Shown here one piece after another: positions 1-12,700 of a stretch of 64,000 nucleotides of DNA. Each line of letters starts with the position of its first letter. Positions within the stretch are counted from its first letter, which is position 1. The DNA comes from Rotaria sordida (lineage: Eukaryota; Rotifera; Eurotatoria; Philodinida; Philodinidae), in the NCBI GenBank assembly GCA_905250125.1, contig CAJNOL010001333.1, positions 1 to 64,000 on the forward strand, in the 5' to 3' direction. Both the position numbers and the translations under genes were made by a program. A model generated the notes under the pieces. It was not told the DNA's origin. It did not search any database and saw nothing but the letters and a program-made list of their open reading frames with translations.

Positions 1-146
1 ATACCTTCAGTAAGAATATCGGATGCTTTTAGATGTTTACAATCAGAGCATTGACCATAGTGGCAGTTTTCGGAAGGTGATTTACAAACAGTTTTTTCCA
101 GTAATGTTTTTTTTGTAACAAGCCGCTGAAGAGAATTCGACGTACC
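1..146 (-). CDS. Partial exon of an unrecognised Cys-rich protein (cut by window edge)
   Basis: Read on the minus strand, the segment after a good acceptor (TTTGAATTTCAG ending at 147) is open to the window edge. It contains a Cys pattern in CKSPSENCHYGQCSDCKH. This resembles a motif I associate with uncharacterised invertebrate proteins (C-x(6)-C-x(4)-C-x(2)-C), but I cannot name the family with certainty. A possible upstream exon ends at a GTAACT donor near 191 (its reading includes CLCIHHSDADLLLQ), but its phase does not match this exon by one base, so I did not join them. The gene continues beyond position 1. Product unknown. Confidence 0.45.
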
Positions 147-860
147 CTGAAATTCAAAAATTAAAATGAAATAATTAAGGAGAGGAGTTACTTGCTTGTA
201 GAAGTAAATCCGCATCCGAGTGGTGTATACACAAACAGTTTTCATGTGGTGTCCGCTCTCGTACCCAAACTGGTCACAATGCAAAAAATTTTGACCGACC
301 TATTTTTATAGTTGGATACTTTGTTTTGAATTGTTCCAATGTTTCTCCAATTGTTAAATGGAGAAAACGTAAAGGAATTGGATCTCGAGATAGTGGCGGG
401 TGAATTACGGGGTGTGGGTGTGAGTGTGAATAAAGAATATACCCACACCCACACCCATCTCAACAACAAATTAAATTAGCAACATTCTCAATACAGTTTA
501 AAAACTGAATATGAATGCTGTTCTTTTCTTTCTTAAGTGATGTCATTTCTAATCAAACGATTTGTCCTGTTGATAATGCATTCTATGGTTCAACCTCAGA
601 ACTATATACATAATACACTTGCAATTATTCTTCTAAAGGGAAACATTCTGACTTTTGTATTATCTTAGTGAGCATTTTCAGCTATTATTCGAAATTCAGT
701 GTATGTTCATAAATAACTGCACGCTGATTATTTCGCCAAAAGTATCATGTTGTAGAAAACCATCCAGATTATTCTTTCAAATCAAGCAATGATTATTAAA
801 AAAAGAAATAAAAAAAATTAGAAAAAAGCTTTGATAAACTGGTCCAGCAATGGAAAAACG
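147..860. other. Intergenic/intronic stretch
   Basis: Mostly AT-rich sequence with no supported gene apart from the possible upstream exon described for 1-146. It holds one telomere-like hairpin at 411-458, listed separately. Confidence 0.5.
411..458. repeat. Telomere-like foldback 1
   Basis: G-rich arm GGTGTGGGTGTGAGTGTG, a short AT loop, then the C-rich arm ACCCACACCCACACCC. It can fold as a hairpin. First member of the family described in the findings. Confidence 0.85.
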
Positions 861-2361
861 CTATCCATCAAGACGTATTGTTCCACAGGCTATGCGAGGA
901 CCAGCATTTCTACAAATTCGACGAAAATATCAATAAAGAAAGATAACAATTCAGTATATAAATACTTACCCAGTCGTGTTGCTTTCGCCTCGGCCAGAGT
1001 GACCCCCGTCGTCAGTTAAATTATGGATCATGAGAGGTAAACCAATAACACTTCTTGTCTTATTGGATCCAAGCGAAATAATCCAATCAAGAGCATTAAG
1101 AGTGGCTCTACCATCAGCATTTACTTCAATATTGCCTAGATCGCCCACATGCCGATCCAAAATTGAATCACTGGGCATCCCATGAGATACATCTATCATA
1201 ACAGATAAAGTGTGAAGGTGATCACTCTATCATAAAGAGCTAAACTTACTGTAGGGATTGAAATGAGCACCACCAGCTGTACAATTATGATTGTCTCCGA
1301 TCGGCAAAGAATGGATATGAAAACCCTAAAGAAATTTATTTCACTGAGAGTTTTTATCAGAATTGTTGAAGAACAAATTTCGGTATTATATAGTGCTGAT
1401 GAATCGATGGAAGAATGTGTGTTTTTATCTCAAACACTCCGTTGTACTGACGTGCAAAAGTTTTTTTATAAACAGTAAGCTTCTGTTGCTTCAATTTTTT
1501 TGGTTTAGGATGCTGGCTTCTGGTTAAAGAGCAATCTAGCAGATATACTGCTGCTAGAAATAGCATTTCAATATACTCTAAAACTGACTATTTCTGCCTA
1601 AACCGGAATGAATCAAGAAACTTGGTGGAAAAACCCTTGAAAAACTTCAAAACCAATAGAAACTTACGGGTTTGCGAAAAAAATACGAAAACCCATGTAA
1701 GACATTCATAGATTTTAAGACTTTCACACTCGAAGGTGTCGATAAATTTCAAATTTCTAAATGCCAAAACGCATAATTCGCCCAATGAACACAGGATTTT
1801 GAAGAGTATTCGATAGATTTTCGATAGTTTGGCTGCAGTGTATCTGTAGGAGCTCTAAATCAATGGTAATGAGTCATCGTTCATTGATCTTCGTATGTTA
1901 CAAGTGTGTAATGCTGGCAGTTTTCAGAACTTTTAAATATATTTGGTTTCAAAGTTGCCACTAAAAAGTAATCATACAATCACTATACCTAGCAATTTTC
2001 TGTCGAACAGGACAATTTTTAATATCGATATTTTCGGGAAGAGAAGGGTGATTTTATAAAAATCTATCACTGTTGTTGCTATGGAAAGATAAAGATTCAT
2101 GATAAAACGCTATATTTTAATGAAAGTTATTGAATTGGCGCTTTCTTCTTCAAAATATAGTCTTACCAATGTTGCTAGAGGTCTCAGACGATTAACAGAA
2201 CCAGTAATGAAAACGCCCCAAGGTGTTGGATCTTCATAAAAGTCAATCGTTCCAATAAAATCATTTGTTCCTGCGAGAAACATATCGGCATGAGCACGCG
2301 TTCCATCAGCACCGCTTACAAGAACGGCAACGATTACTAGAAATGGAAGAACAAGTTTCAT
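861..2361 (-). CDS. Secreted Cu/Zn superoxide dismutase, four exons
   Basis: Converts superoxide to hydrogen peroxide and oxygen. Coding exons on the minus strand are 2361-2167, 1325-1250, 1192-970 and 909-861, all with GT/AG ends and compatible phases, giving 180 residues. Residues 1-20 form a signal peptide (MKLVLPFLVIVAVLVSGADG), so the enzyme is probably extracellular. Exon 2 reads GFHIHSLPIGDNHNCTAGG followed by AHFNPY and supplies the two copper His, the bridging His and the first disulfide Cys. Exon 3 reads NVSHGMPSDS, then RHVGDLGN with the zinc His and Asp, then MIHNLTDDGGHSG with the last copper His. Exon 4 reads NAGPRIACGTIRLDG, with the active-site Arg and second disulfide Cys, then the stop. 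Intron 1 is 841 bp; introns 2 and 3 are 57 and 60 bp. All catalytic positions I know of are present, so it looks functional. Confidence 0.95.
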
Positions 2362-3032
2362 CTTTAGTTATTCACAAGTGCACGAAGATGTTGTGTAATA
2401 GGATACGAGACATAAATAAAGGAGAAGAACGATGATTGTGCAAAAAATCTTATCTCATATCTTATACAGAACATTAAAAAACCATGGGTTTATCATTACC
2501 ACATCGTCATTTTAGTTTATATCGCGATTACATCGACGAAAATTGCTAGTGACAAGATCTTTTCAAGGTCGTATAGCACTTCAAGAATACTAATGACAAA
2601 AGTCACAATTATCTGACGGTTTTTCGGCAAAAGTTGTGCTTTTACATTGCACAGAACTCGACTATGTCCACTTCGATTTTAGTCGCGGTGGTTTTAAATT
2701 AAAGTTTAAATTTCCATGTACAATCTCAAGATGATATTTTGTCAAGTTTTCCAGCAGTATCATATATCCAAGATATCGGGAACACGGAAGATGCTGGACA
2801 TGCCAAGCTTAGACATGAGCAGGTGAGGGTGAGGATGAATCTAGCAACCATGACGCGTTTCGACCTTGCTAAAGGATCTCTTCAGATAGTTATGACTTAG
2901 TATCTATGCAAATGATCGAGACATGGAGTTTATTGGATCTATTTATTAGGGAGAAAATATGTAAAAAAAATAAGAGAAAAACATGAAGTGAAGGTTTATA
3001 ATGCTGTTGGTAGTGTCGTAATTTGGATATTG

Positions 3033-3177
3033 AGGGTGTGGGTGGGAGATGGAGATGTGGGGAGAGGGTTTGGGTTGTGAGTGTGGGTGGTGTGGGTGTG
3101 CATATGTTTTAGGATAAGAGTCACATCTACATCCACACCCACCCACAGCCACAGCCACACCCCACCCACCCACACCC
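3033..3177. repeat. Telomere-like foldback 2
   Basis: An imperfect G-rich arm (GGTGTGGGTGGG, TGTGAGTGTGGGTGGTGTGG), a loop with CATATGTTTTAGGATAAGAG, and a C-rich arm of CCACACCCACCC-type repeats ending CACACCCTGTC. Longer and more diverged than most copies. Confidence 0.85.
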
Positions 3178-4531
3178 TGTCACAGTAATGTTATATTTCC
3201 ATGTTCATCTCTACACAAGATGAAGACATTTATTATTTTCAAAATCTATCATGTTCTTGATTTCCTGAATATACAACACGACTTGAAAATGAAATATTGT
3301 AATGCTAACTCTTGCAGAATCATTTATCTCAAGCACTCATCCAATAGATTTTGGTGTCGAGACAATCATGGAAATAGTTTCTGCAGATGCTAATTATGAT
3401 AATGATGGAGTTTAATTTGGGCCAAGCCATTTCGTTGTGAAGATCCAGAATGGGTCTAAAATGACTCTTTCATCTTGAATGACATAAAAATTGAATCTAT
3501 CGTTAATTTGACTTTTTCACACTTACACTGCTATTTTATATGCACAAAGTTGAAGATTTACTTATCATGACCTATTTTTTTTTGAAAAACGAGTCATTTT
3601 GGAGGATAAGATATCTGAAAAGGCAATTATATACACGTTAAAGTCAAGTCTTTTATGTCCAGCATTGTATCGAAATCGTTGGTCTTCGTGTTCTCTATAT
3701 AATATGGAATCATTGGTTCTGATTCTAATCCGAAATCACTCATTCCTATTGTTAAAGTCTCATTGAGAAGCAAGGCCATAACAGAGGCTGCAAGTTTCTA
3801 TCTTTCATCGTTCTAATAAAGTGTTTATCATATGTGCTTCATCTCTATTATTTCAAGTAAAAAAGACACTTGATATGAAAATTGATTTAATCCATCATCT
3901 TTTGATTCTTTCAAAAAATTAATTTAATAAATTAGCATTGATGATATATGCATAAAATTGTTTCAATAATTCATGAAATTCGAATATATTTTCTATAAAC
4001 TATTCATTCGATCTTTCTTTCAGATTGCCCTCAACAGTTATCGATCCTCGTATTTTATGTACCAGTAATTGTTGTATATAAGAAAACATTTTCCCTCCGA
4101 TATTGTTTTTAATGTTTATTTAAAAACTAAATGAGTATCATGAACAATAAAACAAAAAAAAATTACATAATAAACTTTGAGCATTACTAATCAAGTTTCT
4201 CTGATTTTTTTTTATTAATCATTAAATTTCCCATACAAGAAAATACTAGATTCTTCTTTAAAAATGACATAACAAAAAAGTAAGATTTATTAATGTATAT
4301 ACTCTCATTGCTCTTATGTTATCGATGTCTTTGGAAAATATTGAAAATGCATTGTCAGCATTACAGACACTTTTTAATGAATAACTACATGGAGAGCTTT
4401 CTCGATGCATCACGATTGTGTTCTTTTAATACTAATGCGTGCGACACGTCAACGTGTTTCTCTTCGACTTATGTAATATTCTTTTTCTTTCCTTTTCTTC
4501 TATGATTACTCATCGAGGTCAATGTTGATAG

Positions 4532-4539
4532 TATAAAAG
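4532..4539 (+). promoter_or_regulatory. TATA box of the p62 gene
   Basis: TATAAAAG lies 72 bases upstream of the p62 start codon at 4604. That spacing leaves a short 5' leader and suits a core promoter. Confidence 0.55.
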
Positions 4540-4603
4540 GAGAATAAAATAGTAGTGTAGTAATCATTCAATTCAATATTACAAATAAAGCAAACCAAGC
4601 ATC

Positions 4604-5940
4604 ATGTTGTCTACACAAAAACAACAACAACAAATTATTGTAAAAGCTTATTACAATGATCTTATTGAAAAACAACCTGAAATTCGTCGATTTACAGTGA
4701 GTTTTCTCTTATTTATAGGTTGATTTTTCTTGCATTTTCTTTTTCTGATATATAGATCGATATTTCATCGGACAATGATAACTATCAAACATTAGAAACA
4801 ACTATTTCTAAATTAAATACTGATTATCTGTCAATTTACTTTACAATATATAGATGAAGATAATGATCGTATTACATTTTCATCTAATAGTGAATTACTA
4901 TCGGCTTTAAATAACATTTCTGCTGGTGGTGTCATCAAAATTTTTGTTAAACCAAAATTGAACAAAAGTAAAGAATCAAATCAAAATACAACAATTCATG
5001 TTGGTGTTATTTGTGATGGTTGTCAAGGTCCTGTGATTGGTAATCGTTATAAGTAAGTTTTCATAGTTGAAATATTTTTCTTTAGTTTTTATGTGATCAT
5101 TTTGTTTTTAGATGTTTAGAATGTCGAGATTATGATCTTTGTCAAATATGTTCAGATAAAAATCTTCATTCTGAACATAATATGTTAAAATTAACTCGAC
5201 CTTCTCAACGTTTATTCGGTGGACATCATCGGTGTGGTGGACGTAGAGAATCTTTCGGTGGTAATTCTCGCTTTTGGCATCATTTTATGCGACAACAATG
5301 TGCACCTGCTACCTTTCATGTTCCATTCGATATAAATAATTTTCTTAATCAATTCAAGTGTAAAGAATTAGCTGAATTGATTGAAGTTCATATACCTGAA
5401 TATTTACGTACGGAAAAAATAAATGAAATGCTTAATCAATTTAAAACAGGTGAACAAGCTGATAAACCTATTGATGAAACAATTCTTCTTGAAAACGTTG
5501 GTAAAATTCTTCATGAATTTCTTTCATCTTTTGGTATTAATTGTGATTATTCTGTTGACAAGCAAACGGAAGAAGTTAAATCTAAAGAAAAAAAAGAAGA
5601 AACAACAACAAATAATAATACTAGTACAGAACCAAAACCAACTGCTCCTTCAGCAACAGCAGCTTCGACTTCAGCTTCGACTAATCTTCCACCATTGGAT
5701 AATTTACTTGAACAACTTCAAACTATGTTTGCTCCGATGTTTCAATCACAAACAACAACAACTGATTCAGCTGAAGATCAACAAGTTAAAGAACAGAAGA
5801 AGATTAATGAATGTATTGAACGAATGATATCGATGGGTTTTGTGGATTCAAATGGTGTACTAACTGAACTTATTAAATCAAAAAAAGGTGATCTCGATCA
5901 AGTACTTGATGCTCTTAATCCACGTAATTATAAGAATTAA
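4604..5940 (+). CDS. SQSTM1: Sequestosome-1/p62 selective-autophagy receptor (reading frame broken once)
   Basis: p62 polymerises through PB1, binds ubiquitin through UBA and delivers cargo to autophagosomes. Exons are 4604-4696, 4756-5052 and 5112-5940. The PB1 domain begins VKAYYNDL, with the basic EIRRF patch, and has the acidic OPCA-type stretch QYIDEDNDRITFSS. The ZZ zinc finger starts ICDGCQGPVIGNRYKCLEC, continues DYDLCQIC and ends with paired His. A low-complexity Thr/Ser/Gln linker precedes a C-terminal UBA domain with the hallmark MISMGF. Domain order matches animal p62, and length would be about 405 residues. I see no Trp-type LIR motif, although human p62 has one (DDDWTHL). In exon 2, around 4834, the frame before and after differs by one base, with no room for an intron: either an assembly indel or a real disruption. 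An AATAAA signal lies at 6036. Confidence 0.92.
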
Positions 5941-6799
5941 ATACCATCGCTGCCATACAAACTATTTGTCTTATTTTTTTTTAATATTGTGCAATCTAGA
6001 AAATTTGTTTTAAATGTATTACATTCAAGTCAGAAAATAAAGTAAAATTAAGAAAAGTTTATAAACTTTGTTCGTGGCTGTATATCAGCACTATCTGACA
6101 AAAAAAAGTTTTTTTTTTTTTTATCACTATGATTTCTTTGTCATCACAAATAATATTATCAAACTGAATTATTCATTGTAAGTTGAAGTGATGATAAAGT
6201 GGTAAAGTTGCAAAACACCGAGAGTTAGAATCTTGGAAATCGAAAATATTGAATATGCAGAATGTCGAAATGTAGGAGGGTCGAAAATGTTGAATATTCA
6301 CTATAAAGTACAGGAATAGGCAAATGTTTTATTAATTAGTGTAGCAATCTACAAATATATACCTCAGACACTATCACAAAACTATAATAAATCAAATCAT
6401 CGGATGAGGGTTTGGGTTCCAACGGCTCATGAGTACGAGTCCTCTTTAGATATTTCCTAGTCTTACCGAGATTTCTTTATGAGTCCAAGATGAACTCAAA
6501 TGGTGGGTTACAGTTGGATTAGTTCTCTTGTTGATTCCGTATAAAAATTATTCTTTTTGCAAATAAATTGTCTTTACGCTCATACGTTGTCCACTATCAT
6601 GCATAGTTTCGACGAGATAAACACCCATATTTATTTTGCATATGACAATAGGCTGTCTTTGTATCCTCTCAACATACACAATACTCAGAAACAACAAAAT
6701 TTGTTCTTTCTATTCCTATGCCAATTACTTCCATATAAATGTAAGTAATAATTTCTCATAGCGAAAACAACAAAAGCTATTGAGAATAGCGCCATGAGA

Positions 6800-6853
6800 G
6801 GGTGTGGGTGTGGTCTACTTTTGATTTATATCCACCGACGTCCACCTTCACCT
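6800..6853. repeat. Telomere-like foldback 3 (degenerate)
   Basis: GGGTGTGGGTGTGG, then a T-rich loop, then TCCACCGACGTCCACCTTCACC. Arms are partly eroded. Confidence 0.65.
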
Positions 6854-7602
6854 GTCCATACCTTCCAGTGGTTCAGTGAGTTGATGTAGCACACTGAAAC
6901 TCACACTGAATATCCAAACAAAAACTTCCAAACGGCTTGGATTTGAGAGCGGGTTTGGTGCATGCCTAAATGTGACTACAAAGTAATCGACGCGTTGCAA
7001 AAATTGATCGTTTTTGTTCTAAAAAATGGCTGGTGCTGGACAGTGCTGAGTCTATAAAACCGCACCGACACATAATATAAGATACCCGAATAATGTATTT
7101 TATTCAGTTTTTGACGCTCTATTTATCTATGTATTGCGATAAAAAGTTTCGTTGATCTATGGCTATGTTGCAAAGCCTCATCTTTTCAACTGCAATTTTG
7201 ATGACATTTCCACGTAGTTAATATTCATAGCTTGTCTACAAATTGTAGAAAAAATATATATATCAAACGCAGTAGGAGTTTTTGAACGAATTTATTTATT
7301 CATCGAAGAGAAATAATCGTATTGGTTTCTATACCTAGTCACCGATCAAGCACAAAAGAAACCAGAAAGTCGGCAAGGCTTTGTTGTTTTGGGATACTCA
7401 CGGAAGACAAATAAAAGAAACATCTGGAGTATTTCACCATCAAGAAGTTTGTGTTCGCGTTGGGATGGTCATCAGACCTCAGGTCATTGGCAAGATAATT
7501 GCGACAGAAAGTACAAACTTTAGATCCAGCGTCGAGACATTTTCTTATGAAAAAAAAACAAAATTCGCTAAGATTTCTCATCTGTAGGCGCCCATAGGGA
7601 TA

Positions 7603-7653
7603 CGGGTGTGGATGTGAGCGTGAGTATATTGTTCATTCGATGCACCTACACCC
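7603..7653. repeat. Telomere-like foldback 4 (degenerate)
   Basis: CGGGTGTGGATGTGAGCGTGAG, loop TATATTGTTCATTCG, then ATGCACCTACACCC. Confidence 0.65.
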
Positions 7654-7943
7654 TTAATAACGTACTATTTCTATAGATGTATCATTCATTGTGGAAAAAG
7701 ATCGTTCATAATTACTATTATTACAACATAAGAAACAATTATGTTAATATATTGTATTTGTTAACAATGCAATCTTAAGATTTATGCTTGAATATCATTA
7801 TAGCATTAAAATGTATCGATATTACATATCGACACCATGAATATTCTTTTTATACAAAAAAAAAGTTTTCTTTTTTTGCAGTTTAACAATGAATTTGTTT
7901 ATTATGAATTTTGACGAATAGCTGCGTAGAAGAATAGAACAAA

Positions 7944-9702
7944 TTATATGGTCACTTGCCAATCACTTTGATTATTTAATGAAGAGTTAGAATTAGTACG
8001 AGATCGATCATTATATGATATACAGAGAGAATGAGTACGCGAATGAGGTAGTTGAATTAAACAAGTTACATCAACAGCTTGCGGAGATAGATTATTTGAT
8101 AGTAGCAAAGTTGTTGGTTCTGTATTTATTTCTGATATACGAGTCAATTCTTGTTCATTGGAAATTCGTCGACTAATCATGAAAAGACATCTATTCATGC
8201 AATAAACCAATAAATATTGTTTTTTTTACAAAAGAATAAATACTTACATATTGAGAATACAAGGTATAATACAAATTCCACTAGCCAATAATAATGTAAA
8301 ATTTTTTTGATAAATTACTGTTCGAGAATAGATCCAATTGGATAATGAACCTCCGAAAGCCGTAATAATTGTATTTATTTCTGTTACTAATGTAAAAACA
8401 TTATTGCGTTCATGAACTTCTAACCATTTAGATATCATTGGTATTGTCAATATATTTTGATAACTCGAAAATGGATTAATTAATAATGCTAGATATAATT
8501 GCCAACCATATTGAGCTAATGAAATCCATAATAAATAAACACCGAAACAAATATGACTAAGAATACATATTATAGCATCATTTGCTCCAATATAATTCAA
8601 TATTTTCATGCCTAGTACACTAAAAATAGCCGTAGCAATCAATGCTACTGCAGAAAATTGGCCAAGATCTTTCGATGTCCAACAGAATGGAGTACCAAGA
8701 AGATACCAAAGCATTGTAGACAATGATGATAATGCCAATAAATAGAACATATAGGAAATAATGATTAAAATAAGACTAATTGATTTCTTTTTCGAACAAT
8801 GTCTAAAACTAAATACTGTACAAATATCAAAACAATGGTAAAATTTAGATATGGTAGATGTGTTTATCGTAACATGTACATCGTTTGATGATGATGATGA
8901 TGATAGTAGAGCTGTAGTTTCATCAATTGACGTTGAATAATGTGTTGGTTTTAAAAAGAAAATAACGGTAAAAATTGATAATAGTTCCAATCCAAGGCTT
9001 ATCCATAATAAATCTGTATAACCACGCCATTGAATATAATAACCAATACCAAATGTTGCTATTGCTGCTAAAGCCGTTGCCATAGCACCGTAACGTACAA
9101 AACGTGATGATCTTTCATTTTCTTCGGTACTCTCTGTGATTACTAAATTCATTACAATACCTAAATCGAAGAAAGAAAACAATCAAATTAATCGAAGAAT
9201 ATCAATAATAACCTAGAATATTAGGACCACCTGACAAACCAACAATAAAAGCCGATATATACCACCAATATTCAGCTAAATTTTTATAGATGATTGCTTG
9301 ATAAATAATCACATGAATAGCATTTCCTATTATAGATAATATTAATACTAATCGTCGATTTAATTGTGAAGCATAGAGACCGAATAAATACGTAATGATA
9401 ATAATTGGAAATGCTCTCCATAGAGTTGCTTGAAATATTAAATCAGCTGATTGTTGTTGTGCCCATGTTTGAGCAGAACTATTTGAAATATCTGTTGTAT
9501 TTTCTATACATTGTTCTCGATTTAATTCAAATATATCGATTTTCAAAGATGAATTATTAATAATTGTCCAATTTTGATACATATCATAATAAGTTCGTAG
9601 AAAATATCCATAGATATATTGTCCTATTATTGAAAGAATACAAGTATAAAGTGTTTGAAGACAAATAATAATCACAATAAAATAACTATTGCTATCGCTC
9701 AT
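7944..9702 (-). CDS. SLC46-like major facilitator transporter, three exons
   Basis: Proton-coupled solute carrier of the SLC46 (PCFT/thymic stromal cotransporter) type; substrate cannot be read from sequence. Exons are 9702-9213, 9160-8248 and 8190-7944, giving 549 residues; introns are 52 and 57 bp with GT/AG ends and matching phases. TM1 is near residues 7-27. It is followed by a large loop rich in N-glycosylation sequons (NWT, NSS, NTT, NSS). Then come QQQSADLIFQATLWRAFP, the RR loop ASQLNRRLVLILSIIGNA and the GLSGGPNILG helix. After the first intron the text reads NLVITESTEENERSSRF, matching the conserved SEENR-like stretch of the family. The central cytoplasmic loop is Ser-rich (SSSSSS), and the second half has LLGTPFCWTSKDLG. 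The last exon encodes a polar C-terminal tail. An approximately whole 12-TM protein, so it looks functional. Confidence 0.88.
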
Positions 9703-12700
9703 GTTTCATCAAGAAGTATACCAGGCTTAAAACTAATCTAAAAAAAAACAAAAGATCACATTATGGTGATAAAACATACTCAGGTTTTTTTCATTGACAA
9801 AACCTACCATCCCGACCGGCTCTGTTCTCCTTTTGTGTTTTTTTGTTTTTCTTTTCTACGACAAAAATTATTGACTGAAGCATTCTATTAGTCGAATTGT
9901 GTTTGCTTCACGTGATGACGCTGCATGAAGAGAAACCGAAAAAAACAACGATATACCTATCGATTTTTTTTCGTTCTACCAAAAACATTAGAAATAAATT
10001 TCATGTGCTTACAAAACGAAACAATTTTTACGCTCTAAAAAAATCAAGACTTATGATGTGTATAGACAAGACGGTTTGTCCGCTTGTACAAGATATTTTG
10101 AGTTATTTCTGATGATTGATATATCTTTAATTTAGACATTTCAATTATCAACGGATGGCTGATTTTAGATACTTGAGTATCTTACTTGCTACTGGTTGAA
10201 TGATTTATACCAATGAGAGAAGCGTCTTGCATCTATCTTTCTCAGATGCACGCTTCAGCTGATCTACGAGCTACTAATTCTAAAAATGATTGCATTTCGA
10301 TATGAATAGTGACTATTAAGAAAATATTTTTGATAAAATAATTTTATATTTTCTTTTCAAATTCAAATTAACATGTTTTCAAAAAAAATTTAAAAATTGA
10401 TGAAAGAACAAAAATATAAAATTATTTTATTAAAAAGAATATTTTCTTAATATATACTATTCATATCGAAATGTAATCATTTCTTAGAATTAGTAGTCCG
10501 TAGATCAGCTGAAATATCGAAATTGTTTAAAAAGTTAGCGGCGCATAGATGTTCGTAATATTAATATAATCTAGAACAAACAAATAACATAATGAGACAA
10601 AGTGAAAAACTGAAATAAAATATACTATATAGTAACAATATTTGTATTGTTATATTTTTTTTGCTCTTTGACTTTGTCGTATAAGTCATCACGATACATA
10701 TCTATATATACACATGTTTTCTCTTTGAAGAATCAGTTACTCTTGTTCTGTTTCCTTTCATCTACCTTACATTCTTTTCTGCTTCTCTTCTTTCAAGTCA
10801 ATAAACTTATATTGACCGTATTCCCTTTATTTCAAATACACAATTGAAACACGTGACAAAATATATATATATATATATTTTTTTTTTATTTTCAAAAACT
10901 GTAAAATTTTTTAAAATGAACTACACAAAAAAAGGAATATTTCCAATTTCTTGGGATACTTTAAGTTTTAATTATATCATTAACATCTCAATCATTACAC
11001 GTTGAATGAACAGATTGTGATGAATAATAATAAGATTTAGTTTTTTATAAAGATATAAAATCACTAACCTTCAAAATACTTTGTGATTGCTAGTATCCTG
11101 GCAAAGAATTCAAATTGCTATTAAATGAATCTCGTTAATCTAATATAAAAACATATAACAACAAATAAAAGGTAAAACAATAATTCACATATTGTTGCTG
11201 TTTGCAGAAATATTAAACAATAACACGATTAAAAATAGCCATCGTCTACTTATTTAATCTTAGATTTCAATAATATTTGAAAATATTATCGCAGTTGTAA
11301 GGTACGAACAGTACTAAGATTGAAAAATATAGAATGAAAAAGAATTTTATAGTAAAAAAAAATAAATTGGAGGACGAGTCTTTCTTACCTCTTCTTGATA
11401 ACTTTATATTTTAATTATAAAATCATCATGTATCAATTGTGATAATAGTGGAATAGAGTCAGAAATAGATGGGGGTGCACAAAGAGCATCTATAAAAAAT
11501 ACAATATTACGTAAATATGTACTTCAAGAAAATCGAATCATTTTAGGGAAAAAATAAATGAACAAAAGTAATTATCTATAACCATCGTGTTTACTGATTG
11601 TCTAAAAAGTATTATTTAAAAATATTTTTTATGACATATATTTTGAAAATATTAACATTCGTTGTGTTTATAGTTGGCTGTTCGCATGTTCAATTACTAT
11701 AACAAACAAAACGTATCAATATCTATTGGATCTGAGCATCTAAGTATTTTTTAGAGTGTATTGCTGTATTATCCCTTTCATGCTTAAATTACTTAGTGCT
11801 CTGTTCAAATATATTCACGAAATTTATCAATAATATATATACATCTTGCATTCTCGATTTTGGTAAAAATGAAGTTTCTAAACGATATTGTCACGATTAT
11901 ATATAAAAAAAAAATTATAATAATATTTTATAAACATAGTTGATATATGAATTCATGTTAACTATAGATCATAGGATTGAAACTTTGTACATAGAACTGC
12001 ATCGTCCCATAAACAGTACAAAAAAAAACATAATTTCTAGTTGAGCACGACCATAAGAATAATTTATTTGAAAATTGATAAATAATAATAATATATCCAG
12101 AATCGATTTGCAAATTATCATCGGTGAATCAGTAATAACATACAACAATAATCAATGAATACATACAAATTTTCTGATTAAAAATCCTTGTTTTTTTAAT
12201 CTTTCGTTTACTATCAACAAATAGTAATGATATAGTACGAATCCAGTTGTTTGTTCATTAATGGTACATATAGCCACGTATCGCTCACTCTTAGTAAAGG
12301 ATTCATATGACAGACTATAGCTAAAATCAATATTCTGAAAAATCGTATCAGCTTAGTTTTTTTTTTAAAGGATATCATTTATTGAATTTCAGAAAGACAA
12401 CAAACAAAAATAAAATAAAAAAAAGATAGGGATAGTATTCAGAATTTGTTTTTCATAAAAATACACGTTATTTATGTATGATAACGATAGAAAAGTAGAT
12501 AAATGAATTAAACACTACAATATATTCAATAAAGGCAGTATTCAGACTCTGCACAGTACCATGATCTCTAGAGCTGAGAAATAGGACATTTCTTTTTTTT
12601 TCCACTAAACTCAAGGTTTTTTAAATTTTATAAAGGACAATTGCCATTTGAGATGTGAAACAGTGGTATTTAGTAAAATATTTAAAAAAAAGAAAAGTCG

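Larger units (their letters stand above)
2362..4603. other. Intergenic region between SOD and p62 (divergent promoters)
   Basis: The two flanking genes are transcribed away from each other, so both promoters lie here. Apart from a telomere-like foldback at 3033-3177 and a TATA box at 4532 I see no supported feature. Short open frames are AT-rich and show no recognisable motif. Confidence 0.5.
5941..7943. other. Convergent intergenic region after p62 and SLC46-like gene
   Basis: Holds the p62 poly(A) signal (AATAAA, 6036-6041) and two telomere-like hairpins (6800-6853, 7603-7653). Around 7381-7587 both strands are open for 68-80 codons, but neither translation shows a known domain or convincing splice sites, so no gene is called. 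Confidence 0.5.

Noticed and set aside
187-260. Upstream exon (CLCIHHSDADLLLQ) for the gene at 1-146
   Set aside because: The Cys/His pattern is suggestive, but the donor phase disagrees by one base with the downstream exon.
7339-7587. Overlapping open frames on both strands
   Set aside because: Neither translation matches a known family, and no splice context decides between them.
11404-11489. Possible terminal exon on the minus strand (ALCAPPSISDSIPLLSQLIH)
   Set aside because: The acceptor is good but no upstream exon in the right phase was found nearby.
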